This document shows positions 1 through 9,184 of a DNA stretch of 64,000 nt, in pieces (within the stretch, counting starts at the first letter, position 1; each line of letters opens with the position of its first letter). Below the pieces are notes generated by a model. That model was not told the origin of the DNA. It searched no databases and saw only the letters and a program-made list of their open reading frames with translations. Where the stretch lies: contig CP015195.1 of the NCBI GenBank assembly GCA_012221805.1, positions 434,001 through 498,000 on the forward strand, in the 5' to 3' direction. Both the position numbers and the translations under genes were made by a program. The DNA comes from Pasteurellaceae bacterium RH1A. Its GTDB lineage: Bacteria; Pseudomonadota; Gammaproteobacteria; Enterobacterales; Pasteurellaceae.

Positions 1-1
1 T

Positions 2-469
2 TTTTACACGGGCTTGGTGGATAAGCTCAAATTAACCAATGATGAAATTGCCGTGGTGATGGGCCATGAAATGGCACATGCTCTCAAAGAGCATTCTAAG
101 TCAGATCAAACCGTTGGCACCATTACAGGCGTGATTGCCTCTATTGGCTCAGCCGTGCTACAGGCCAAGGGTATTCCAACGGGCTATGCGGGCATTGATG
201 GCGTTGGCCTGGCCAAAGATCTGATTATTGATAAGCCCTTCTCCCGCAGCCAGGAAACCGAAGCGGATGAGGTGGGTTTGATGCTTATGGCTGAATCAGG
301 CTATAACCCATCTGCTGCCCCAACTTTATGGGAAAAAATGGCTGCCGCCACAGGCGATACCAGTGCCTTGGGCAGCCTGGTTTCCACCCACCCAACCAAT
401 GCTGATCGTCAAGCCAATCTGAAACGCTTGTTGCCAGAGGCGATGAAGGTTTATCAGGCCAGTAGATAA
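2..469 (+). CDS. M48-family zinc metallopeptidase, C-terminal part
   Basis: The frame is open from the window edge, so the start lies to the left; about 155 codons are visible. HEMAH at bases 65-79 is the HExxH zinc/catalytic motif, and ETEADEVG further on carries the third zinc-ligand Glu. This order is typical of M48 peptidases such as LoiP/YcaL/BepA, which act on envelope proteins. No membrane segment is visible in the remaining part. The C-terminal THPTNADRQANL stretch is the usual STHP-x-RI-like tail of the periplasmic M48C group. Family assignment is firm; which member it is cannot be told without the N-terminus, where a signal peptide or lipobox would be. Confidence 0.85.
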   Translation, partial: FYTGLVDKLKLTNDEIAVVMGHEMAHALKEHSKSDQTVGTITGVIASIGSAVLQAKGIPTGYAGIDGVGLAKDLIIDKPFSRSQETEADEVGLMLMAESGYNPSAAPTLWEKMAAATGDTSALGSLVSTHPTNADRQANLKRLLPEAMKVYQASR

Positions 470-475
470 AAAAGA

Positions 476-498
476 AAAGGGTATCAAATGATACCCTT
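476..498. terminator. hairpin after the M48 peptidase gene
   Basis: AAAGGGTATCA and TGATACCCTTT form an 11-bp perfect inverted repeat seven bases after the stop codon. The A-rich and T-rich flanks would let it work for both strands, but the T-run is short. Confidence 0.6.
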
Positions 499-600
499 TC
501 GACTAAGCCCTAGAAGGGGTTAGTTAATAAGCGCTCTAAGGCGGATGACTACATTATAAGTGCTAATTTTGATTTTTCAAATTTTCTAGGGATTGTTGAT

Positions 601-727
601 CATTCCCCCCTCAGCCCTTCGGGCAGCTCCCCCCGCAAGCGGAGGGAGCGAAAGTTCTATAAATATTGATGGAAGACTTCCCTCCACCCGCTTGCGGGGG
701 AGGTGCCGAAGGCGGAGGGGGGCAGAT
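601..727. repeat. MITE-like palindromic element, family A copy 1
   Basis: Two GC-rich hairpin arms built around CCCCGCAAGCGG and CCGCTTGCGGGG face each other about 70 bases apart, flanked by CCCCCCTCAGCCCTTCGGGC and its counterpart GCCGAAGGCGGAGGGGGG. The same building blocks recur at 13287, 19844, 20689 and 48657. Both arms contain the AAGCGG part of the uptake sequence. It fills the gap between the M48 peptidase and thyA genes and could also end transcription of thyA. Confidence 0.75.
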
Positions 728-786
728 TATCGGAGATCACGATAACCGCAAATTTTATCTAATAATCAACGCCCCTTAGCCATAGG

Positions 787-1638
787 TTACACCGAAAAAG
801 GATACTGAATGCTCGGATGGTACTGATAATTCTCCACCTGGAAATCCTCCAGTGTTACCCAGGTTTCCAGATCTTCTAAGGTCTTAATATCCGGGTTGAT
901 AATCAGCTTAGGGGCCTCAAAAGGTTCACGCTTAAGCTGCACATCCCGCATTAGCTCCAACTGATCCTCATAGATATGGGCATTGACAATCTTGTGGAAG
1001 GCCTGGCCTGGTTGGTGGCCAGTAATTTGGGCCATGAGGGCCAAAAAGGTATAGCACTGGATCATATTCCAATTAAGACCCAAGGGCACATCAGCCGAAC
1101 GTTGGGTGCTGTTGAGGTATAAAACACCGTCTAAGAGGGAAAAATGGTGGCTGTGTAGGCAAGGCCGTAAGCAACCCAAGTGGAAGGCGCCTGGATGGTA
1201 GAAGGTATAGATTTCGCCCCGGTTGTCCTGGCCACGTTTGAGATCGTCCACAATTTGGCGGAGTAAATCCACACTGCCCCCATCAGGCTTGGGGAAGTTT
1301 CGGCCTACGGCTCCATAAACCAGGCCCATATCATCCACTCCCTTGCGGTGGGGGTTGGCCAGCCAGGCAGCGTTTTCATTAGCATTGGCATCCCAGGATT
1401 TTGTGCCTAGTTTGCGGAAATCAGCCGCATTATCATAGCCCCGAATATAGCCCAAAAGCTCGGCAATAGCTGCCTTCCAAAAGCTACGGCGGGTAGTGAC
1501 CAGGGGGAACTCTCCCTTGGCCACATCATAAGTTAAATCCGCATTGATTACGGTCAGGCAACGTTTGCCTGTGCGTTCATTTTCTACCCACTTGCCCTCA
1601 TTTACGATGCGTTGGCAGAGATCTAAGTACTGTTCCAT
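787..1638 (-). CDS. thyA: thymidylate synthase
   Basis: Makes dTMP from dUMP with methylene-tetrahydrofolate as carbon donor and reductant. The 283-residue protein shows the N-terminal [12 protein letters not shown] segment, the catalytic Cys in [10 protein letters not shown], the dUMP-binding Arg in [13 protein letters not shown], and the NAHIYEDQ motif near the end. I chose ATG at 1638 because the TTG five codons upstream has no ribosome-binding site, while GAGAAAA precedes the ATG. Length matches Pasteurellaceae ThyA rather than the 264-residue E. coli enzyme. It is transcribed alone and diverges from the lipoprotein gene; the tmk gene for the next pathway step is at 53.5 kb. Confidence 0.97.
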   Translation of the reverse strand: MEQYLDLCQRIVNEGKWVENERTGKRCLTVINADLTYDVAKGEFPLVTTRRSFWKAAIAELLGYIRGYDNAADFRKLGTKSWDANANENAAWLANPHRKGVDDMGLVYGAVGRNFPKPDGGSVDLLRQIVDDLKRGQDNRGEIYTFYHPGAFHLGCLRPCLHSHHFSLLDGVLYLNSTQRSADVPLGLNWNMIQCYTFLALMAQITGHQPGQAFHKIVNAHIYEDQLELMRDVQLKREPFEAPKLIINPDIKTLEDLETWVTLEDFQVENYQYHPSIQYPFSV

Positions 1639-1699
1639 TTTATTTTCTCGCAAAAACGTTGCATAATGGGGCAGATTTTACAGCAAAGTGAGGTAGATT

Positions 1700-2230
1700 A
1701 TGAAATCTTTATTTAGAACTTTTGGCTTACTTTCAGCCCTTTTCGTCTTAACCGCCTGCAGCTTTGGTGGCAAAAAAACAGCCTACCAGCCGCTTAAAGC
1801 TTCAGAAGTAGATCAAAAATCCTACGCTGTTGCCTATGAGTCCACTGCTCAAACCTATCAAGATAGAGTTAATGATAGCTATGATATTGAATCCTTTATC
1901 AATGGTGTGGATGAGTGGTATAAGGGCCAAGTGAAGCTGCCGGTAGAACAAATCCGAGCTAGCCTGCTCAATCGGATGTTAGACCATGATGTCTATGCCT
2001 ACTACAGTGGCGTGCTTTTTGCGGCTGACCTGCAAAACAACTTCAACCGCCTCAGCCCTGAATGCTGGAGCCAAACCCATCCAGCTAGTATGACCCAAGG
2101 CATTTATGAGGCCATGCAGGGGCTTAAGGCTGGCAAGGTGCGTAATGATGAATACGTCACTAAAGGCTCCGAGCAGTGGCTGCAACTTTGTGTGAAAAAC
2201 GTTGAAGCCCAGGGCAAGAAGAAAAAGTAA
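1700..2230 (+). CDS. predicted lipoprotein of unknown function
   Basis: A 176-residue protein with a type II signal peptide: basic MKSLFR, a hydrophobic stretch and the lipobox LTAC at residues 17-20, so Cys20 should be acylated. The residue after it is Ser, which predicts outer-membrane sorting by the +2 rule. The mature part is hydrophilic, has two Cys residues that could pair (around SPECWS and LQLCVKN), and ends in a run of Lys. A good ribosome site, TGAGGTAG, precedes the ATG. I do not recognise a named family. It is divergent from thyA and transcribed alone. Confidence 0.8.
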   Translation: MKSLFRTFGLLSALFVLTACSFGGKKTAYQPLKASEVDQKSYAVAYESTAQTYQDRVNDSYDIESFINGVDEWYKGQVKLPVEQIRASLLNRMLDHDVYAYYSGVLFAADLQNNFNRLSPECWSQTHPASMTQGIYEAMQGLKAGKVRNDEYVTKGSEQWLQLCVKNVEAQGKKKK

Positions 2231-2350
2231 ATCAGGTCTTTACTTATCTGCCGTTCTGGTCTAGAATGGATCACCTTTTATCGTTCTCTGTCGCCGTGAT
2301 TTTGTGCGACAATTTATTTAAACATATTCAATTCCTTGAGGTGATGGCAT

Positions 2351-2566
2351 ATGCCAGTAGTTAAAGTTCGTGAAAATGAATCATTTGACGTTGCATTACG
2401 TCGTTTTAAACGTTCTTGCGAAAAAGCAGGTTTATTAGCAGAAGTTCGTGCTCGTGAGTTCTACGAAAAACCAACCACAATTCGTAAACGTGAAAAAGCA
2501 TCTTTAGCAAAACGTCACGCTAAACGTAACGCTCGCGAAAACGCTCGTAGCAACCGTTTATACTAA
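2351..2566 (+). CDS. rpsU: 30S ribosomal protein S21
   Basis: The 71-residue, strongly basic protein starting [13 protein letters not shown] and ending in the [13 protein letters not shown] tail is S21 over its full length. It sits on the 30S platform and supports initiation. First gene of the macromolecular-synthesis operon rpsU-dnaG-rpoD. Codon use is strongly biased (CGT for Arg, AAA for Lys), as for other highly expressed genes. A hairpin with T-run directly downstream should limit read-through into dnaG. Confidence 0.98.
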   Translation: MPVVKVRENESFDVALRRFKRSCEKAGLLAEVRAREFYEKPTTIRKREKASLAKRHAKRNARENARSNRLY

Positions 2567-2588
2567 TTTCATTTTCTAATGAAGACAT

Positions 2589-2625
2589 TAAAACCGTGAA
2601 ACCCTAGGGAATCGCGGTTTTAGTG
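2589..2625 (+). terminator. terminator or attenuator between rpsU and dnaG
   Basis: AAAACCGTGA and TCGCGGTTTT pair around a loop containing CCCTAGGG, followed by a run of T. A terminator at this place is known in E. coli, where it lowers dnaG expression relative to rpsU. Confidence 0.7.
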
Positions 2626-2652
2626 TTTTTGTTCAGGCAAAAGGAGAAATCA

Positions 2653-4382
2653 ATGGCAGGCCTTATTCCACGTTCCTTTATTGATGATCTGATTGCACGC
2701 ACCGACATCGTGGCCCTGATTGACTCTCGGGTCAAGCTCAAAAAGGCTGGCCGTAATTACCAGGCCTGCTGCCCCTTCCACCACGAAAAGACCCCCTCCT
2801 TCTCTGTCAGCCCCCAAAAGCAGTTCTATCATTGTTTTGGCTGTGGCGAAAGCGGCAATGCCATTGGCTTTCTGATGGCCTACGACAAGCTGGAATTTGT
2901 CGAAGCTGTGGAAGAGCTAGCTGCCCTACATAATTTAGAAGTCCCTCGGGAAAACACCCGACCAGACGGCAAGCCCCAGGCCAGCTTTAAGACCCGGCGT
3001 AATCTCTATGAACTGATGGAGGCCATTGCTCACTTTTATCAGGCCAATCTCAAGCAACACCAGGCCAGCCAGGACTATTTGGCTAAGCGGGGCCTGTCGC
3101 CTGAAATTATCGACCGCTTTGAGCTGGGCTTCTGCCCCAATTCCATGGATACGGTCTTACGCAAGTTCGGCACCAATAAGGAAGAAATCCAAAAGCTCTT
3201 TGACACCGGTATGCTGTCGCAGAATGAGCGGGGCATGTATGATCGCTTCCGCAACCGGGTTATGTTCCCCATTCGGGACAAGCGGGGCCGGGTGGTGGCC
3301 TTTGGTGGCCGGGTTATGGGCGATGAAAAACCCAAGTACCTCAACTCGCCTGAATCCGTTACCTACCACAAGAGTAATGAACTCTACGGCCTCTATCAAG
3401 CCTTACAAGCCCAGGAAAATCCTGACTTTCTCTTTGTGGTAGAGGGCTATATGGACGTGGTCGCCCTGGCCCAGTATGGGATTAACAATGCCGTGGCCTC
3501 CCTAGGCACGGCCACCACAGGTGAGCAAATCCAACTGATGTTCCGCTGCACCGAACAGGTGATCTGTTGCTATGATGGCGACCGAGCTGGGCGGGATGCG
3601 GCCTGGAAGGCCTTAGAAAATGCCCTGCCTCATTTGCAGGACGGCCGACAAATCAAGTTTATCTTCCTGCCTGATGGGGAAGATCCGGACTCCTTCGTCC
3701 GTCAAGTGGGCAAGGAGGGCTTTGAGGCCTATCTGCAAAAGGCCCTGTCCCTGAGTGATTTTCTCTTTAATTCCCTTTTGGCTCAAGTGGATTTGACTAC
3801 TAAAGAAGGCAAAACTAAGCTAGTAACTTTAGCTGCACCGTTATTGCAAAAAATTCCTGGAGATACTCTTAGACTAAACTTACGTAATACGCTAGGGCAA
3901 AAAGTCGGTATTGTGTTTTCTCCTGAGCAATTAGAAAAACTCTTACCGACTTTATCAAAAAAGAAGATAAGCCTAAACTTAAAATAAAGCAAACTCCCAT
4001 GCGGTTACTAATTGCTCTTTTATTGCAAAACCCAGACCTGGTGCGTTTTGTGCCAGATCTGGCCCCGCTTAAGAGCTTGGAGGAACCGGGCTTTGACCTC
4101 TTGGTTGAACTCAGCGACCTTTGCCGGGACAAGGTGGGCATCAGCATGGGCCAGCTCCTAGAACACTGGCGGGAAAAAGAAAGCTACCGCACCCTTGAAA
4201 TCCTGGCCAACTGGGATCATCTAGTCGCCCCAGAAAACATCGAGAAAACCTTTATCGAAACCCTGGATTTCCTCTATGCCAAACTGCTAGAGCAACGCAC
4301 GGAATGGCTGATTGCCAAGGATCGCACCACAGGCCTGAATGAGGAAGAAAAGCAGGAATTGGTGGCTTTGATTAGTCAGTAG
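2653..4382 (+). CDS. dnaG: DNA primase, split by a -1 frameshift
   Basis: Primase makes RNA primers at the replication fork and docks on DnaB helicase through its C-terminal domain. The first frame, 2653-3987, encodes the CHC2 zinc domain (CCPFHHEKTPSF, then CFGCGESG) and the TOPRIM domain (VVEGYMDVV, then CYDGDRAGRDAA). It then stops after KKKISLNLK. The helicase-binding domain continues at once in the -1 frame (PMRLLIALLLQNP to the stop at 4380-4382). The switch point is the heptamer A AAA AAG at 3957-3963, read in the zero frame exactly as in the dnaX programmed frameshift. With the shift the protein is about 576 residues, the normal family length. Start ATG 2653 has AAGGAG in front. Either recoding, a true mutation or an assembly error in the A-run could explain it; see findings. 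Confidence 0.9.
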
Positions 4383-4430
4383 TAATATTTAGAAGGATAA
4401 GTCTTGAGTAAGAGGCTAATTTCCCCTATG

Positions 4431-4452
4431 ATGACTACTTCATTGTAGTAGA
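4431..4452. promoter_or_regulatory. possible operator of the toxin-antitoxin pair
   Basis: ACTAC-TTCATT-GTAGT is a perfect 5-bp inverted repeat with a 6-base spacer just before the toxin gene, where the HTH antitoxin of such pairs usually binds. Inferred from place and symmetry only. Confidence 0.4.
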
Positions 4453-4458
4453 GAGCTT

Positions 4459-4770
4459 ATGTATACCGTTGTTGAAACACCCATTTATAGTCGTTTAGCT
4501 CAAGATATTTTGTCTCAGGATGAACAAGAAGAGCTGGCCGTTTATCTTGCTACGAATCCACAGGCAGGAGATGTTATTCCCCATAGTTCGGGCTGTCGGA
4601 AGGTTCGTTGGAAAAGATCAGGGGCAGGAAAAAGTGGCGGCGTTAGAACTATTTACTTTAATAAATTAGAAGAAGGAGAAATCCACTTATTACTGATTTA
4701 TGCCAAGGCCAAACATGAAAATATCCCAACCCATATCTTAAAACAACTAAGAGAGGAGTTAGAAAAATGA
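4459..4770 (+). CDS. RelE/HigB-like mRNA interferase toxin
   Basis: This 103-residue basic protein matches the RelE/ParE superfamily toxin pattern of the HigB-2 kind: an N-terminal helix, then GDVIPHSSGCRKVRW, the core GVRTIYFNK strand and HLLLIYAKAKHENI. Such toxins cut mRNA on the ribosome. The stop overlaps the start of the next gene in ATGA, so the pair is translationally coupled, with toxin first, as in higBA loci. It lies between dnaG and rpoD, an unusual place. Family is secure; the exact HigB class is my inference. Confidence 0.85.
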   Translation: MYTVVETPIYSRLAQDILSQDEQEELAVYLATNPQAGDVIPHSSGCRKVRWKRSGAGKSGGVRTIYFNKLEEGEIHLLLIYAKAKHENIPTHILKQLREELEK

Positions 4771-5072
4771 ACCTAGATAAGATCAATGCCAAAGAATATG
4801 AATTTTCAGGTGAAGAACTCGGCCAATTACTGTTGGCTTCTGTAAAGCAGATGAAAGCAGGCCAGGTGGGCAAGGTTCACCATGTTGAAAACCAAGCCAT
4901 TCAAGCTCGTCAGAAAACAGGTTTATCTCAATCTGAATTTGCTCGCATTATGGGGATTTCTGTACGCACTTTGCAAGGTTGGGAACAGGGGCGAAGAACC
5001 CCATCAGGGGCAGCAGCTACCTTGCTTAAAATTGCCACTCGCCACCCTGAAACCTTAATTGAGTTGCGATAA
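4767..5072 (+). CDS. XRE-type antitoxin (HigA/NadS-like)
   Basis: 101 residues with a helix-turn-helix at roughly residues 48-85, including LSQSEFARIMGISVRTLQGW followed by EQGRRTPSGAA, a pattern common to HigA/NadS antitoxins. The N-terminal 45 residues, NAKEYEFSGEELGQLLLASV, probably hold the toxin. It starts inside the toxin stop codon (ATGA). It should neutralise the upstream toxin and repress the pair, probably through the palindrome at 4431. Its stop lies 81 bases before rpoD, and the rpoD promoter is in that gap. Confidence 0.85.
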   Translation: MNLDKINAKEYEFSGEELGQLLLASVKQMKAGQVGKVHHVENQAIQARQKTGLSQSEFARIMGISVRTLQGWEQGRRTPSGAAATLLKIATRHPETLIELR

Positions 5073-5086
5073 GATAGGCTAGGGCA

Positions 5087-5115
5087 TTATCAAACCCCAC
5101 AACTAATGCTATAAT
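5087..5115 (+). promoter_or_regulatory. sigma-70 promoter of rpoD
   Basis: TTATCA (5087-5092), a 17-base spacer and a perfect TATAAT (5110-5115), 39 bases before the rpoD ATG. It would let rpoD be expressed independently of the genes upstream. Confidence 0.65.
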
Positions 5116-5153
5116 CCATCCCTTTTCCATTAACATACAACACGGGTAATATT

Positions 5154-7052
5154 ATGGAACAATACACAGACCAACAAACCCAGCTAGAAGAACAGCAATC
5201 CCAGATTGAATTGCTGATTGCCACTGGGCGAGAACAGGGCTATCTGACCCTGTCAGAAGTGCACGACCACCTGCCGGAAGAGCTGGTGGATGCCGATCAG
5301 ATCGAAGATATTATTCAGATGATCAACGACATGGGCATTAAGGTGCTTGAAACCGCCCCCGATGCTGATGATCTCATGTTAGCTGGCGGCATTCCTGACG
5401 AAGATGTCGTTGAAGAAGCCACCAAGGTGCTTTCCACTGTAGAATCAGAACTCGGCCGCACCACCGACCCTGTGCGTATGTATATGCGTGAAATGGGCAC
5501 GGTGGAGCTTTTAACCCGTGAAGGCGAGATCGATATTGCAAAACGGATTGAGGAAGGCATTAACGAGGTTCAATGTGCCATTACCGAATACCCGGAAGCC
5601 CTGATTGAGTTGATTCAAAGCTACCAACAGGTAGAAGAAGGCACCATGCGGATTTCCGACCTAGTCACCGCTTTCATTGACCCCAATGTGGTGGAAGAGG
5701 CCGCAGCGGATGAGTTTGCCGATATTGACGATGAAGACGAAGAAAGCGAATCGGCTGCCGATGTGCCTGATGACGATGAAAGCGAAGAGGAAGAGTCAAG
5801 CAGCAGTGACAGCAGCGATGACAACAGCATTGACCCAGAACTTGCCCGTGAGAAGTTCTATGCCCTGAAAGCTCAGCATGAAAAGGCCCTCCTCGTTATT
5901 CAAAAACATGGCCGCACAGGCGCCCGTGCCCGTAAGGAAATCGATGCCCTGTCAGACATCTTCCGTGAATTCCGCCTAGTGCCTAAACAGTTCGATCTCT
6001 TGGTTGAACGCATGCAGTCTATGATGAAGCAAGTTCGCCGTGAAGAACGCCAAATCCAGCGTTGTGCGGTGGAGTATGCCGGCATGGAAAGAGGCGTTTT
6101 CCTCAAACTCTTCCAAGGCCATGAAACCAACGAAGCCTGGTTAGACAAGGCCTTTGAGCGTTCCCTGCCGAAAAAAGAGAAAGACTACAAGGAAAAACTG
6201 GCCCAGCATAGCGACCAAATCCGCCTTAGCATTGCCAACCTCAAGGGCTTGGAAGAACGTACAGGCCTAACCATCAGCCAAATCCGTGAGATTGGTGGCC
6301 GCATTGCCAGCGGTGAGCTCAAGGCCCGCCGGGCCAAGACCGAAATGGTCGAAGCCAACCTGCGTTTGGTGATTTCCATTGCCAAAAAATACACCAACCG
6401 TGGCCTGCAATTCCTGGATCTGATCCAAGAAGGTAACATTGGCCTCATGAAGGCAGTGGACAAGTTTGAATACCGCCGTGGCTATAAGTTCTCCACCTAT
6501 GCGACTTGGTGGATCCGCCAGGCCATCACCCGCTCCATTGCGGATCAGGCCCGCACCATCCGGATTCCGGTGCATATGATTGAGACCATCAACAAGCTCA
6601 ACCGTATCTCCCGCCAATGCCTACAAGAAATGGGCCGGGAGGCCACGCCAGAAGAACTGGCCGAACGCATGGGCATGCCAGAGGACAAGATCCGCAAGGT
6701 GCTTAAAATCGCCAAGGAGCCAATCTCCATGGAAACCCCGGTGGGTGACGATGACGATTCGCACTTAGGTGACTTTATCCAGGATGAAAGCCTGGAATTA
6801 CCATTGGATTCTGCCACGGCCGAAAGCCTGCGTATTGCCACCAACGAGGTGCTAGAGGGCTTGACCCCACGTGAAGCCAAGGTGCTGCGTATGCGGTTCG
6901 GTATCGACATGAACACCGACCACACGCTTGAAGAGGTGGGCAAGCAGTTTGACGTAACCCGTGAACGGATCCGTCAAATCGAGGCCAAGGCCCTGCGTAA
7001 GCTCCGCCACCCAAGCCGTTCAGAAACCCTGCGGAGTTTCTTAGACGACTAA
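5154..7052 (+). CDS. rpoD: RNA polymerase primary sigma factor (sigma-70)
   Basis: The 632-residue protein has all regions in order: region 1.1 (residues about 1-80), region 1.2 ([16 protein letters not shown]), an acidic non-conserved region (about residues 180-225, rich in Asp, Glu and Ser), region 2 ([15 protein letters not shown], then [20 protein letters not shown]), region 3, and region 4.2 ([26 protein letters not shown]). It directs housekeeping promoter recognition. Third member of the rpsU-dnaG-rpoD group, but here with its own promoter behind a toxin-antitoxin pair. Confidence 0.98.
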   Translation: MEQYTDQQTQLEEQQSQIELLIATGREQGYLTLSEVHDHLPEELVDADQIEDIIQMINDMGIKVLETAPDADDLMLAGGIPDEDVVEEATKVLSTVESELGRTTDPVRMYMREMGTVELLTREGEIDIAKRIEEGINEVQCAITEYPEALIELIQSYQQVEEGTMRISDLVTAFIDPNVVEEAAADEFADIDDEDEESESAADVPDDDESEEEESSSSDSSDDNSIDPELAREKFYALKAQHEKALLVIQKHGRTGARARKEIDALSDIFREFRLVPKQFDLLVERMQSMMKQVRREERQIQRCAVEYAGMERGVFLKLFQGHETNEAWLDKAFERSLPKKEKDYKEKLAQHSDQIRLSIANLKGLEERTGLTISQIREIGGRIASGELKARRAKTEMVEANLRLVISIAKKYTNRGLQFLDLIQEGNIGLMKAVDKFEYRRGYKFSTYATWWIRQAITRSIADQARTIRIPVHMIETINKLNRISRQCLQEMGREATPEELAERMGMPEDKIRKVLKIAKEPISMETPVGDDDDSHLGDFIQDESLELPLDSATAESLRIATNEVLEGLTPREAKVLRMRFGIDMNTDHTLEEVGKQFDVTRERIRQIEAKALRKLRHPSRSETLRSFLDD

Positions 7053-7059
7053 GCCCCAG

Positions 7060-7087
7060 TGCCTTTGAGTTTTCAAAGGCATTGTTT
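7060..7087 (+). terminator. rpoD terminator
   Basis: TGCCTTTGA and TCAAAGGCA pair around GTTT, eight bases after the rpoD stop, followed by TTGTTTT. Confidence 0.75.
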
Positions 7088-7140
7088 TATGCCGCCAACA
7101 AGCGGTCTATTTTCTCCCATTTTTTACAAAAACATCAAAA

Positions 7141-8223
7141 ATGAAAGCATCCATTATTAGCAAATTAGAAAGCCTGAGCGAACGCCACGAGGAACTGCAA
7201 GCCCTCCTAGGCGATGCCTCCATCATCAGCGATCAAGACAAGTTCCGTGCCTATTCCAAGGAATATGCCCAGCTTGAAGAAGTGGTTGGCACCTTCAACC
7301 GCTGGAACAAGCTCAACAGCGACATCGAAGAAGCCCAGCTCCTCTTAGACGACCCAGATATGAAGGAGATGGCAGCCGAGGAAATTGCCGAAAACAAGGC
7401 TGAGATCGAAAACCTGGAACAGCACCTGCAAATCCTCCTCCTGCCAAAAGATCCCAACGATGAATACAACGCCTTCCTGGAAATCCGAGCGGGTACAGGT
7501 GGCGATGAGGCAGGTATTTTTGCTGGCGATCTCTACCGGATGTACAGCCGTTATTGCGAAAGCAAACGCTGGCGGATTGAGGAAATGTCGGCCAACGAAA
7601 GCGAACAGGGCGGCTACAAGGAAATCATCGTCAAGATCAGTGGTGAAGGCGTGTATGGTCAGCTCAAGTTTGAGTCAGGCGGCCACCGGGTGCAGCGTGT
7701 GCCAAAAACCGAATCCCAGGGCCGAATCCACACCTCTGCCTGTACGGTTGCGGTGATGCCAGAGTTGCCTGAAAGCGAACTGCCTGAAATCAACCCAGCC
7801 GACTTACGTATCGACACCTACCGCTCCTCAGGGGCGGGTGGCCAGCACGTGAATACCACCGATTCGGCCGTGCGGATCACCCACTTACCAACCGGGATTG
7901 TGGTTGAGTGCCAGGACGAACGTTCCCAGCACAAGAACAAGGCCAAGGCCTTGGCCGTGCTCGCTTCCCGTATTGTTCAGGTAGAACAGGAACGCCAGGC
8001 TGCAGAACAGGCCGACACCCGCCGCAACCTCTTGGGTTCAGGCGATCGTTCTGACAAGATCCGGACCTACAACTACCCTCAAGGGCGAGTAACCGACCAC
8101 CGTATCAACCTGACCGTTTACCGTCTCGATGAGATTATGAACGGCAAGATTGATGAACTGATTCAGCCGATTATTACGGAATATCAGGCGGATCAACTGG
8201 CGGCACTTTCCGAGCAGGCTTAA
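7141..8223 (+). CDS. prfA: peptide chain release factor 1
   Basis: A 360-residue class I release factor for UAA and UAG stops. The GGQ motif that triggers peptidyl-tRNA hydrolysis is in [14 protein letters not shown]. The stop-codon reading PxT motif is PKT in [16 protein letters not shown]. The adjacent prmC gene encodes the methyltransferase that modifies the GGQ glutamine, so the two form a functional pair. ATG is chosen although the ribosome site before it is weak. Confidence 0.98.
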   Translation: MKASIISKLESLSERHEELQALLGDASIISDQDKFRAYSKEYAQLEEVVGTFNRWNKLNSDIEEAQLLLDDPDMKEMAAEEIAENKAEIENLEQHLQILLLPKDPNDEYNAFLEIRAGTGGDEAGIFAGDLYRMYSRYCESKRWRIEEMSANESEQGGYKEIIVKISGEGVYGQLKFESGGHRVQRVPKTESQGRIHTSACTVAVMPELPESELPEINPADLRIDTYRSSGAGGQHVNTTDSAVRITHLPTGIVVECQDERSQHKNKAKALAVLASRIVQVEQERQAAEQADTRRNLLGSGDRSDKIRTYNYPQGRVTDHRINLTVYRLDEIMNGKIDELIQPIITEYQADQLAALSEQA

Positions 8224-8226
8224 TAT

Positions 8227-8293
8227 GTAGGGTGGGCATCCTTGCCCACCATTGTGACCAAAATTATTTGGTGGGCAGGGATGCCCACCCTAC
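8227..8293. repeat. GTAGGG-type inverted repeat pair (family D)
   Basis: GTAGGGTGGGCATCC and GGATGCCCACCCTAC face each other about 35 bases apart between prfA and prmC, and each arm can also fold on itself through GTGGGC/GCCCAC. The GTAG at the base of the hairpins is the signature of REP-like elements moved by RAYT transposases. No such transposase is in the window. Confidence 0.75.
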
Positions 8294-8311
8294 CCAAAAT
8301 TGTTAATCCCC

Positions 8312-9184
8312 ATGAACTACCAAACCTGGCTTGAGCAGGCTATCAATCTGCTCAAGCCTAATCAGGCCCAAGACCCCTTTATCAACCCCAAGACCGATGC
8401 CAACCTGCTCCTGCAAGCGGTGACCAAACGCTCAAAATCTGCCATTTTTGCCTTTGGGGAAACCGAGCTTTCACTCCAAGAGCTAGGTCAGCTTGAAGGC
8501 CTTTTGGCCCGCCGTTTGCAGGGTGAGCCTATGGCCTATATCTTGGGCGAGCGGGAGTTTTGGTCGCTTCCCCTTAAGGTATCACCTGCCACCTTGATTC
8601 CCCGGCCAGATACCGAATGCCTGGTGGAACTGGCTCTGGACTGGGCCTTCAAGCGGTTGGAAAAGCAAGAAACCTTGCAAATCCTTGATTTAGGCACGGG
8701 CACAGGGGCTATTGCCCTAGCCTTGGCCAGTGAACTGGGCGAAAAAGCAGAGATTGTTGGTGTGGATAAGGAAGGAGAGGCTGTGCAACTGGCCCAAACC
8801 AATGCGGACAGCCTTAATTTAAACCAGGTCAAATTTTACCAAAGTAATTGGTTTGAGGCCTTGAAAAATCAGGCCTTTGACCTTATTGTCAGCAATCCGC
8901 CCTATATTGATGCCGAGGACGAAAACCTCAAATGGGGCGATGTGCGTTTCGAGCCGCTTTCGGCTTTGGTGGCAGGCAAGCAAGGCTTGAGTGATTTGCA
9001 AGAAATCATCCAAACTGCCCCGCTTTACCTCAAAGCAGGCGGGGCCTTAATGCTGGAACACGGCTGGCAACAGGCGGCAAGTGTGCAGAAAATATTTCAA
9101 GACAATCAATGGGATAGCATAGCAACCGCCCAAGACTACGGCGGTAAGGACAGAATAACATGGGCTATTTTGAACAAATTATAG
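8312..9184 (+). CDS. prmC: release factor glutamine N5-methyltransferase
   Basis: SAM-dependent enzyme that methylates the GGQ glutamine of release factors 1 and 2. Seen: the N-terminal helical domain, the Rossmann motif ILDLGTGTGAIALALA and the hallmark NPPYID that binds the target glutamine. ATG at 8312 (MNYQTWLEQ) is preferred to the TTG four codons upstream; 290 residues result. It lies directly downstream of its substrate gene prfA, although a repeat pair separates them, and its end overlaps the next gene by 25 bases. Confidence 0.95.
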   Translation: MNYQTWLEQAINLLKPNQAQDPFINPKTDANLLLQAVTKRSKSAIFAFGETELSLQELGQLEGLLARRLQGEPMAYILGEREFWSLPLKVSPATLIPRPDTECLVELALDWAFKRLEKQETLQILDLGTGTGAIALALASELGEKAEIVGVDKEGEAVQLAQTNADSLNLNQVKFYQSNWFEALKNQAFDLIVSNPPYIDAEDENLKWGDVRFEPLSALVAGKQGLSDLQEIIQTAPLYLKAGGALMLEHGWQQAASVQKIFQDNQWDSIATAQDYGGKDRITWAILNKL

